Position numbers and translations under genes: made by a program | The notes under the pieces: model-generated | Database searches by the model: none | What the model was told of the DNA's origin: nothing | What the model saw: only the letters and a program-made list of their open reading frames with translations | Assembly: GCA_938743325.2 (NCBI GenBank) | Contig: OW568861.1 | Location: 496,001 to 560,000, forward strand | Length of the DNA stretch: 64,000 nucleotides | Reading direction: 5' to 3' | DNA from: Pycnococcus provasolii | Lineage: Eukaryota; Chlorophyta; Pseudoscourfieldiophyceae; Pseudoscourfieldiales; Pycnococcaceae | Shown here: positions 56,672 to 64,000 of the stretch, one piece after another | Position numbering within the stretch: the stretch's first letter is position 1 | Layout: every line of letters starts with the position of its first letter

Positions 56672-59554
56672 ATGATGGCGCGGCATGTTGGTCCTGGCAT
56701 GTTGGTGGGTTTGTTGATGTTACCCGCTGTGCTTGCGGCGGTTGATATCCAGCACGCCACGTCCACAGCGCCCGGTGCGTCTAAACCGCACGGTGGCGGG
56801 TACTACACGACAGGCACGTCTTTCACGTTCACGTGGAGCACCGTGCAAGATGGAACGACGACGCCGCAAACTCTAGATGGTACCTTACTGTCTCAAGCGT
56901 GCTACTGCCGCATGCGCGCGGGTGCGAACCACTTCTCGAGCCTGTGGGACTTCTCGACGGGTGGCACCGCGGAGGCGATTGGCGAAGATATCGGGTCGAT
57001 TACGCACACGACCGAGGAGACGAATGACTCGGGACTCGAGGCGTACGGCTTTGACTGGAAAATCTGCACGAATTACGAGCAGTCCACGCACACGTACTAC
57101 ACGGGATACCTTCCCGATGGATACTACGTCTTCAGCGTCACGTGCAAGCACGGTGGCGCGTGGACCGTCGAGTCAGACGGTGCGTTCAATTGGCCCTTCA
57201 AGGTGGACAACGTCGCGCCGGCTTCGACAATTACGCACGGCGGCACGGTGTCCGATGGTACAGGAAATCCTGCTGCAAACTCGTTTGACCCCTCGCCCAA
57301 TTCTGGACACGGATGGGGAGCTTCGCAGAATGGCATCTTCAACTTTGCCCTCGGCGCCACGGACTATTACTACAACGGCGGAGCCAATGAGTGTGTGCCC
57401 GGCCCGTGGACCGCCGTTGTCAAAGGTGGAGTGGTAGACAACGGTCAAAATGGAGGCTCTGTCGACGTTGTGCTCGACGGCATCACCGCACAAGATACGG
57501 ATGTTAAGCTGACAATGGAAACGGTTGGGACGGACTACAACGGCGGGAACGAGGAGATTTCGAGCGTTTCCATCAACGGCGTGCAGGTGTTTGGTGTATG
57601 CAACCCAAACGTGCAAAGTCCTCCGATTGCTTATTTCACGTGCTTCACGGACTTGGACATCACCTCCGCCATCGGAGGCACCTATCCCGCCACATCCACT
57701 ACGGTGGCATCCTCCGGTGTCAATTGCTGCGGTGCATCTGGATTCGGACTGCCCGCGGGCCAAGAGTGGCTCGTTTTCAACAGGTTCACCATCAAGGCGA
57801 CGAGAACTTGCGGAACGGCATCGAGCTCGCTCACAACCTCGAACAAAGTTTCAAACGGCAACGCCTGCTCAGGTACCTCGACCAGCGTCTCGGATGACCC
57901 CAATATTGGTGGTACCCAAACGCAGTCGTGCGAGCTGAACTCCATCACGTACCTGTGCGCTGTGGACAACGGTGCTTACGCCGCGTGCGGAGGCACAATC
58001 TCTACTCTTGCCGCTGGAACGCTTTCGACGACGTCCCTGACGGCTGGCGAGCACGTCGTGCGCGTCAAGGCGGTGGACAAGGCTGGAAATACGGAGACGT
58101 ACCCCTCCTTCTACTCGTTCTCCGTGCGCCCGCACGCGAAGAACGCCGGATGCACGTTCCGCTACGACCTCGACTCCGCGGGCTACACGAGCCTGGGAAG
58201 CACGGCTACGAAGACGCTCTCTGGACTTACGGATGGCTCGCACACGTTCGGGGTGCTTGCGGTGGACTCGGTATCCAACGTTGGCACGGCGCAGAGCTTC
58301 ACGTGGACGGTGGACACGACGCCGCCGACGGCTACCATCACGACGACGTGGTCCGCGCAGAACAACCCGACGTCCACCGCCGGAACGTTCGCGTGGAGCT
58401 TCAGCGAGGCGGGATCGTACTCCAAGTACTCGACGGACGGAACGACGTACACGATGCCTGGAACGCTCACGGCGACGACAGTGACGCTTGCGGCCAACAC
58501 ATTCCCCATCGGTTCGCGCTCCTTCAAAGTGTACGGCGTGGATCTGCTCGGAAATGCTGGATCGGCAGCGACGGACTCGTTCACGGTCGAGCCGATAGAC
58601 ACGGTCGTCAGCACGACGAGTGACTACGCATGCTCGGGCACCGCATCGGCGGCGATCGCCTCCTCCTCCGTGACGTACACCATCTCCGCGACGATTGACC
58701 AGAACGCCGCGGTGTCTGATTACACGTACATGTACAAGCTCGACAGCGGAAGCTGGAAGCAGGGTGTGCACTTCCCCGCGTTTGGAATCAAGGGCCTCTC
58801 GGAGGGCGTTCACCAGCTTGAGGCGAAGGCGTACACGTCCGCTGGCGTGGTGGACCCCACACCGGTGTGCAGGAAGTTCATCATCGACATGACGGCGCCG
58901 GTGACGACGATCACCGCGCCGGGTGCCTCGAGCCAGGGTGCCACCGCCACGTTCGGTGGTAAGGTGACGGATGCCAACATCATGGCGACGGGCGGAACGA
59001 CGTACCGGGTGGAGAAGGTTGGCGACGCGAGCTTTTCAAGCGTCTCGGGCTCGGTGGCCACGGCTGCGGACGGCTCGTTCACGATCACACTGTCGAGCCT
59101 GGCTGACGGCCTGTACCAGGTTTACGTGCGCCACACGGACATGGCCGGGAATGTCGGCGCCGAGACTGTGGTCGAGTGGACCGTCGACACGGCGGTGCCG
59201 AACACGATGGTGTCGAGCGGCCCCTCGAGCCCGACTGCGGCAACGACAGCTTCGTTCCTCTTCGCGTGCGACGAGCCGCCGTGCACGTACAAGTACAAGG
59301 TTGACTCCGCTGACAACTACAGCACGTCGTCGACTGCGCGCCTCAACCTCTCGAGCATCGCGCCTGGTGTTCACACGATCGAGGTCCACGCGGTTGACGT
59401 GGCAGGCAACGAGGATGTTTCTGCGGCTGCGTACACGTGGAGCGTGTACGACGCGACGACTTATGCGTCGCTCGAGAAGGCTGCCGGCTTCTCGATTTCG
59501 GGTCCTGCGCCACTCGACTACACGCCTCCAGGCACGGAATACGTGCATCTATAA
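56672..59554 (+). CDS. secreted protein with tandem Ig-like repeats
   Basis: The 960-residue product has a signal peptide (MLVGLLMLPAVLAAV within the first 25 residues). A long run of beta-rich units follows, each built around a short Y/F-x-Y-x-x-D core, a GxHxFxVxAxDxAGN turn and a closing WTVDTTPP-type linker (clear units end near residues 180, 470, 550, 640 and 830). This pattern is shared by bacterial-type Ig-like and HYR-like surface proteins. Many Thr/Ser residues suggest O-glycosylation. No membrane anchor is seen at the end, so it may be in the wall or matrix. Its function is unknown. It sits next to the GT29 gene (convergent). Confidence 0.82.
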   Translation: MMARHVGPGMLVGLLMLPAVLAAVDIQHATSTAPGASKPHGGGYYTTGTSFTFTWSTVQDGTTTPQTLDGTLLSQACYCRMRAGANHFSSLWDFSTGGTAEAIGEDIGSITHTTEETNDSGLEAYGFDWKICTNYEQSTHTYYTGYLPDGYYVFSVTCKHGGAWTVESDGAFNWPFKVDNVAPASTITHGGTVSDGTGNPAANSFDPSPNSGHGWGASQNGIFNFALGATDYYYNGGANECVPGPWTAVVKGGVVDNGQNGGSVDVVLDGITAQDTDVKLTMETVGTDYNGGNEEISSVSINGVQVFGVCNPNVQSPPIAYFTCFTDLDITSAIGGTYPATSTTVASSGVNCCGASGFGLPAGQEWLVFNRFTIKATRTCGTASSSLTTSNKVSNGNACSGTSTSVSDDPNIGGTQTQSCELNSITYLCAVDNGAYAACGGTISTLAAGTLSTTSLTAGEHVVRVKAVDKAGNTETYPSFYSFSVRPHAKNAGCTFRYDLDSAGYTSLGSTATKTLSGLTDGSHTFGVLAVDSVSNVGTAQSFTWTVDTTPPTATITTTWSAQNNPTSTAGTFAWSFSEAGSYSKYSTDGTTYTMPGTLTATTVTLAANTFPIGSRSFKVYGVDLLGNAGSAATDSFTVEPIDTVVSTTSDYACSGTASAAIASSSVTYTISATIDQNAAVSDYTYMYKLDSGSWKQGVHFPAFGIKGLSEGVHQLEAKAYTSAGVVDPTPVCRKFIIDMTAPVTTITAPGASSQGATATFGGKVTDANIMATGGTTYRVEKVGDASFSSVSGSVATAADGSFTITLSSLADGLYQVYVRHTDMAGNVGAETVVEWTVDTAVPNTMVSSGPSSPTAATTASFLFACDEPPCTYKYKVDSADNYSTSSTARLNLSSIAPGVHTIEVHAVDVAGNEDVSAAAYTWSVYDATTYASLEKAAGFSISGPAPLDYTPPGTEYVHL

Positions 59555-59835
59555 GCGAAAAATCGAGCCAGGCATTGGCAAAATTGATTTGACAAAATGT
59601 TTTCTTCCTTGGTGGTGAAACGGTCGAGTTTCACGCGAAGAGTCGAAGACATCGTAGGCGCATCGATAAATGCAAGGGGAATTTAGGTTGATGAAATGAA
59701 CTTAACGGCAAGTAACTTAAAGGTTTTTGGAGGAAAATTTACAATTCTTTTTTTACATGGTCATCACCTCACCTAGTGGTACAAAATGAAAGAAAAATCA
59801 TTCGCATTCTGAGCAAACAAGAAGCCTCCTCTCGC

Positions 59836-61872
59836 TCAACGACGACGTTCGTCCATCATAGTCGCCTCCTCTGCATCGAACGCGTCCGTGGCAAGTTGCT
59901 GGTCAGCCTGGTTGGGATCATTGAGGGGGGCAGCATCTCCCAGCCCTGCAACGAGACCCTTCTTCATTTCCTTCTTGTTCAGCAAACCTCCACCGCGTGC
60001 CTGTGCAGCGAAGAAACGGCGCTTCAGTTCATCTGCACGTGATCGCGTAGATGCAGACTTGTGTTTCGGAAGCGAAGCTTTCACCTCCTGCCGCATGAAA
60101 TCTGCCGTGAGGAATCCACCACGACCCACCTCTTTGGCCCGTTCGGAGCTCCTGTCGACGATGCCACCAGCAATGGCTTTTGCTGCACACTCGCGCGGCA
60201 CGCGTTTACCAGGTTCAGACGGGCAAATTGTGATGCGCCCCATAGCCTCGAGAGCCGATAGAACTTCCGCTTGCATGCTCAACTGCAGGATCGCCTTGTC
60301 AGCCTCCGCGTGGTGCATTTTGGTGTCATCCTCGAAGTAGCGAAAGCGCATTCTCTTCACTTGCATATTCTTCGCAGAAGTACTGACGATGTCGCGCAGC
60401 GCCGATTCCTCGCTGAATCCATAGAGCCGAACCTTGCGACACAGCGTCATCGCGAGTGCAGTGGCGATGATTCCGCTCGGGACATCCACCTTAGCCAGTG
60501 CAAGGGAGATTTGCCGCTTACCTCCAGTGACGGCATCAAACGCGCGGCACGCCAGGCCGCACGAGCGGCCAGCCTGAGCTGTGACTGAGGTCAGCATTCG
60601 ACGGCCGACAATCTTGTAAAATTCGAGTATCGCGCGCACGAGATCCGGCGTAATGCGCAGCATTGCGGTCTGACGGTGCTGCAGGCATGCTCGCCGATGC
60701 ATGTCGAACGGCAAGCCGGAGGAGAGCACAAATACCGTCGGACCGATGTTCATGCTTGGCGCCGCCTTCCAGTTCGCGAAAGCCGTGTGCCCAACGCTGC
60801 TGAGCTTGTGGAAGTCATTCGCGGCCACCGCCTGGCTCCACGGCATGCTCAACAGGCGGTAGTCTGTGCGCTTTCCCAGAAACTCAGTGTGATCCATGTC
60901 GCGTCCCTTGGCGTCGTTCATGCGAAACACCGCGTCGTGGTTATCCACGTACTTGCCGTAGCGCTGCGGCGATTTGCGGCTACCTTGCTGCACACTTCGC
61001 CACGAGCTACCAACGACGGCGCACTGCGCGTACCTCAGCCTCGAATCAACGTCTGGTATACACCCATGGCTCATCAGCGCAACAGCCTCCTCTCGAGTAC
61101 CGAGCATGCTCGAGATTTTCCTGTGATTGAGGTAGTCCTTGTGCATGAAGATTGACGTTTCGTTCCGCGGCCCGCTCTTGAACCCCGTGCCCATGCGCAG
61201 TGGGAAGAGTCTGCGCAGCAATGGCTCCCATTCCTCCCGCACGCGCTTCTGCTCGTCAGTCTCTCTTTCTCGCTGCATCGAGCGCGTCTCCTCGAGCGCC
61301 TCGCGCGCCATGCGCTGCACCTCAAGCATCAATTCGGTAGCGTTCTCCGACTCCGACGCCGCGGCCGAGTCCAAGCTGTTGAACAGCTTCGACGCGGCAT
61401 CTGGCTTCGATCCCGACGCCGGCTCGATGTCTTCCCCGTCCTCCGTTTCCTCCGCGAGCACCTGCTGAAGCAGCTGTGCCGTCTCCCTTTGGATCGACTC
61501 GAACGACGACGACGACGACGACGACGTGCTGTTGCGAGCTGTTTCTAAAGCTTCGCTGCCATCACCTGCAGAAGCAGCCAGGGCAATGCGTCCAGCGTCA
61601 TCGAGCTGTTCTATTGGTGAGGCGCCTGTGACTGCTCGTAACAAAGCCGACCCCTCGAGCTTCGACGCGGCGTCCACCGTCTGGTTGATGAACGTGATGA
61701 AACTTCGCTCGACGAGCACGGACCCCGACGACGCCGCGCGCGGTCTGAGCGCGACGGTTCCGTGCGAGAAGTCGAGGATAGACGGCAGGTGGCCGCACGC
61801 GCCGCACAGCAGGACGATGCCGAGCAGGCCTGGGAGCGTGGGCCGGTACTCGCCGAACGCCAGGTGCACCAT
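59836..61872 (-). CDS. GT29 sialyltransferase-like protein
   Basis: The 678-residue protein starts at ATG 61872. It has a short tail, a signal anchor (about 10-35, LPGLLGIVLLCGACG) and an acidic, Ser-rich stem. The sialylmotifs are recognisable. Motif L is near residue 281 (CAVVGSSWRSVQQGS then NHDAVFRMNDAKG). Motif S is near 462 (VPSGIIATALAMTLCRKVRLYGFS). A VS/III-type region is near 516 (YFEDDTKMHHAEADKAI). GT29 enzymes transfer sialic acid or related sugars from CMP-linked donors in the Golgi. Green algal members exist, but the acceptor and donor are unsettled, and Kdo-like sugars are possible. Confidence 0.87.
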   Translation of the reverse strand: MVHLAFGEYRPTLPGLLGIVLLCGACGHLPSILDFSHGTVALRPRAASSGSVLVERSFITFINQTVDAASKLEGSALLRAVTGASPIEQLDDAGRIALAASAGDGSEALETARNSTSSSSSSSFESIQRETAQLLQQVLAEETEDGEDIEPASGSKPDAASKLFNSLDSAAASESENATELMLEVQRMAREALEETRSMQRERETDEQKRVREEWEPLLRRLFPLRMGTGFKSGPRNETSIFMHKDYLNHRKISSMLGTREEAVALMSHGCIPDVDSRLRYAQCAVVGSSWRSVQQGSRKSPQRYGKYVDNHDAVFRMNDAKGRDMDHTEFLGKRTDYRLLSMPWSQAVAANDFHKLSSVGHTAFANWKAAPSMNIGPTVFVLSSGLPFDMHRRACLQHRQTAMLRITPDLVRAILEFYKIVGRRMLTSVTAQAGRSCGLACRAFDAVTGGKRQISLALAKVDVPSGIIATALAMTLCRKVRLYGFSEESALRDIVSTSAKNMQVKRMRFRYFEDDTKMHHAEADKAILQLSMQAEVLSALEAMGRITICPSEPGKRVPRECAAKAIAGGIVDRSSERAKEVGRGGFLTADFMRQEVKASLPKHKSASTRSRADELKRRFFAAQARGGGLLNKKEMKKGLVAGLGDAAPLNDPNQADQQLATDAFDAEEATMMDERRR

Positions 61873-61887
61873 GTGAGTGTGACGCAC

Positions 61888-62276
61888 GCACGCACGTGTA
61901 CACGCTTCAAGCCGATGGCTGGTGCGATGCGATGCGATGGAAATCGGGAGGTAACATTTAAGGCGCCGTTTGTTATGTAAGGCCTTACCTCAAATCACTT
62001 CGGGGCCCCAATTGAGTTTTGATGATTTTTTTTTTTTTTTTTCTAATCCCCCAAATGCAAAGGCAAAGGGAAGTGCAAAAGGGAAGTGGGGCGGGTTTCG
62101 GTCTTTCGGATTCTGTATTTGAGTGGTGGTGGTGGTGGTGGTGGTGGTGTCAAGAATGGACTCGTTCGGTTGTGGAATCACTCGTCGTGACTTCTTGTAT
62201 TGATTTTTGGTTATATTTTTGATTTTATGTTATGTTTATCTTTATTTTGTTGCTTGTTGTTTTTTTCTTTCAAGAA
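61888..62276. other. intergenic region
   Basis: Includes GATGCGATGC repeats (61926-61940), a 20-base T run (about 62023-62042) and a GGT run (about 62122-62148). No gene is seen. Confidence 0.6.
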
Positions 62277-62853
62277 TCACAAGCGCGCGTTTGCCACAGC
62301 CTTCTTGATTACCGTCGGCATGCTGCTCATGAGCGTCTTGCAATCAATGCACGCCTCGAGTGCCGCCTCCGTTGTCATCTCGGGGGGGCAGAAGATTCCT
62401 TTTTCGAATCGCAGGACGAGGTAGTTTTCTCCGGCGTCGGTCTGTTCCACGGTGACGTCGACATCAGCGGCGCTCCCAAACTCGTTCGCCGACGGTGCTT
62501 TGGTGACTGTTTTTATTTATATGTGTTAGGTTGTTAGTGACTTTTGTTTGTGCGCCGTGGCTGGGTATAGAGGTAGGCTTACTGAAGCTCAGTTTCATGC
62601 TCGACTCGCTGATTCGGTCCACCTTGAGCGGCAGCGCTAGTGGCAGGTTCGCGCCGTCCGTCGTCACTCCGCTCGTCCATGCGTACACCCCGTCGATGAC
62701 TTTGTTGGCGTCGACGTCAGCGGGTATTTTCGCGGATCCGAGCTGAATGGCCTTAGCCAATACAGTCGTCGCATGTCGAGATCTGCTTTTGTGAGACGCG
62801 CGAGCACCGAAGCGAGCAAGAGAGAGTGGTCGTGACGCGCGCGAGGAGAGCAT
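62277..62853 (-). CDS. small two-exon protein with mitochondrial-type leader, function unknown
   Basis: Exon 1 is 62853-62583 and exon 2 is 62506-62277. The 76-base intron (62582-62507) begins GTAAGC and ends ACAG and is phase 1. The spliced frame is 501 nt (166 residues) ending TGA. The leader (MLSSRASRPLSLARFGARAS and further Arg/Ser) is basic and free of acidic residues, typical of mitochondrial import. The mature part is a mixed beta/alpha domain with VYAWTSGVTTDGANLPLALP, VEQTDAGENYLVLRFEKG and paired Cys residues (FCPPEM and ACIDCK). I do not recognise the family. Confidence 0.78.
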
Positions 62854-63017
62854 CGTGAAGAGTGCTGTGATCAGTACACGACTTGGAACCTGAACGTACT
62901 TGTGTGGTCTGGGGAGTGGGGTGGGGCGGCCCACCAAATATCTACTTTTAAGGAGCAACCAGCGAGGGCAAATCTACTCCTATGGGCTATGGCTAATCTC
63001 ACACCAAAAAAGCATTC

Positions 63018-63050
63018 GGGTTAGGGTTAGGGTTAGGGTTAGGGTTAGGG
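63018..63050 (+). repeat. interstitial telomeric array (TTAGGG)
   Basis: Five to six uninterrupted TTAGGG units that end 77 bp before the BAP31-like ATG, on the sense strand of that gene. Confidence 0.95.
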
Positions 63051-63126
63051 CTCGGCGCGTTCCCTTCCCGCGTTCCCTTCTTGCCCTTTGAGCCTCCCTC
63101 CCTTCCTCGGTTAGTCTAGTCTAGGT

Positions 63127-63918
63127 ATGGCGCTGCTCATCACGCTCGTGCTGCTACTAGCGCTCGAGGCGGCCGTCGCCTGCCTCCTCATATGCCCCGT
63201 GCCGTCCGTCCAGAAAATTGGCACGTCCATATGCGGCGTGCTGCGAACACCCTCCGGCGTCGTCGTCTCATACACAATCGGAGCGGTGCTCTTCGCGCTC
63301 TTCGGAATCTCCGCATGGGAACTGCGCAGCTTTGGAAACAAGCTCGACGCCGTGAGATCCGTGCACGGACCGAACGTGCCGCACCCCGTTTCGGAGTCAA
63401 GGATGTGCCTCGCCCAGCTGTCGTGCGTGCTCGCCGGGTGCTGCCTGCTCATCATGGCTCTCGTCAGACAGCTCAGCGAGTGCATCGTGCAGAATGAGAA
63501 AACCAAACTCAGCCTGAACGTGCTCAAAAAGCAGGCTGAGGGCATGCGAGCAGAGTACCTCAGGCAAGTCGACAACGCCGCCACGACGAGCGCAAACACC
63601 ACCGCCGGAGGGAAGGACGACAACGCAGATTCTGAGCTCAAGCCCCTGCGCAAGCAGCACGGTGAGCTTGTCTCGCAGCTTGCAAAGATGAAGCGCATGC
63701 TCGAGGACGAGGCGAAAGCAAAGGCAGCTGCCGAGTCGAGCATGGAAGCTTTAAAGAAGCAGGCGGAGGGACTCGAGCGCGAATACGACCGCGTGTGCGA
63801 CGAAAACAACGCGCTTGAGCGGAAGATGCGCAGCGTTACCGGTGGCGTCGGAGGTTCAGGCAGTGCGGAGAACACGCCCAAGCCGATGTGGGCGCACGGT
63901 GATATGAAAGATGACTAA
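63127..63918 (+). CDS. BAP31-like ER membrane protein
   Basis: The 263-residue protein has three membrane helices (about 1-22, 45-62 and 96-115) followed by a long cytosolic coiled coil (about 125-240), the layout of BAP29/BAP31. The motif RSVHGPNVPHPVSESRMCLAQ separates helices 2 and 3. Such proteins escort membrane cargo out of the ER and take part in quality control. The end reads KPMWAHGDMKDD, so the usual KKxx retrieval signal is not present. The gene is complete and ends 82 bases before the window's edge. Confidence 0.85.
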   Translation: MALLITLVLLLALEAAVACLLICPVPSVQKIGTSICGVLRTPSGVVVSYTIGAVLFALFGISAWELRSFGNKLDAVRSVHGPNVPHPVSESRMCLAQLSCVLAGCCLLIMALVRQLSECIVQNEKTKLSLNVLKKQAEGMRAEYLRQVDNAATTSANTTAGGKDDNADSELKPLRKQHGELVSQLAKMKRMLEDEAKAKAAAESSMEALKKQAEGLEREYDRVCDENNALERKMRSVTGGVGGSGSAENTPKPMWAHGDMKDD

Positions 63919-64000
63919 AAGAACGAAACAGAATGGCGTGGGTGCGTTTGTATGGTCGTGTCATATGTGTTACAATTCTCTCATTTTTTTTTCCTTTACC

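Noticed and set aside
57869-58813. 314-codon minus-strand frame
   Set aside because: It is Arg-rich and antisense to the Ig-like repeat gene.
63018-63050. chromosome end
   Set aside because: The array is short, and an intact gene follows; the same arrays occur in several internal places.

Overview
Organism. The window looks like nuclear DNA of a small green alga with a primary plastid, possibly of the prasinophyte grade. Genes are dense, mostly intron-free and GC-rich. Three short GT-AG introns can be placed from the sequence. The plastid-type ribosomal protein bL32 and an ABC-F protein carry simple transit-peptide-like leaders with no preceding signal peptide. A glycosyltransferase-29 (sialyltransferase-fold) gene, a cytochrome-b5 front-end desaturase and a non-phosphorylating GAPDH fit the same picture. 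TGTAA, the usual green algal polyadenylation signal, follows several stop codons closely (for example near 9304, 16080 and 30884). The species cannot be fixed from the sequence alone. Short TTAGGG/CCCTAA arrays recur inside the window, so they are interstitial and do not mark a chromosome end. LAYOUT, left part (1-16.9 kb). A partial R3H/DEIH-box helicase runs off the left edge. It faces a two-exon gene of unknown function whose intron is almost pure telomeric repeat. Next is a whole-looking PIF/Harbinger DNA transposon with both of its genes, then a large NAD-glutamate dehydrogenase that lacks its C-terminal end, a triose-phosphate/nucleotide-sugar-type transporter, a front-end desaturase, the DBP10/DDX54 helicase and a small coiled-coil protein. 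MIDDLE (17-41.7 kb). A single 10.5-kb open frame encodes a secreted protein of about 3500 residues with LamG, IPT/TIG, cupredoxin-like and cadherin-like segments. Then come two head-to-head J-domain genes; one of them joins a J domain to a PARP-type zinc-finger-like region and a BRCT domain. An ABC-F ATPase follows. Two tandem genes then share an almost identical promoter plus first 60 or so codons, fused to a starch-binding protein in one and a DAG-lipase-like protein in the other. Two single-pass membrane proteins and an EXS-only (Erd1/SYG1-like) protein close this part. RIGHT (41.8-64 kb). A repeat-rich 1.8-kb gap holds degenerate telomere repeats, a small element with perfect 40-bp inverted ends and a 45-bp tandem array. 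After it come a Kir-type channel relative with a non-canonical filter, GAPN, a type-II membrane sialidase-like protein, OPA3, an F-box-like/ankyrin protein, nuclear-encoded plastid bL32, a secretory J protein, an Ig-like secreted repeat protein, a GT29 sialyltransferase-like protein, a small two-exon protein with a mitochondrial-type leader and a BAP31-like ER protein. HOW THEY FIT TOGETHER. Eukaryotic neighbours are not operons. Even so, several genes belong to the secretory and cell-surface route: transporter, EXS-only protein, GT29, sialidase-like protein, ER J protein, BAP31 and two large secreted proteins. The observations most worth following are the duplicated promoter-leader module, the J/zf-PARP/BRCT protein, the telomere-repeat intron, the orientation of the other telomeric arrays upstream of genes, the unusual Kir filter and the nuclear bL32.
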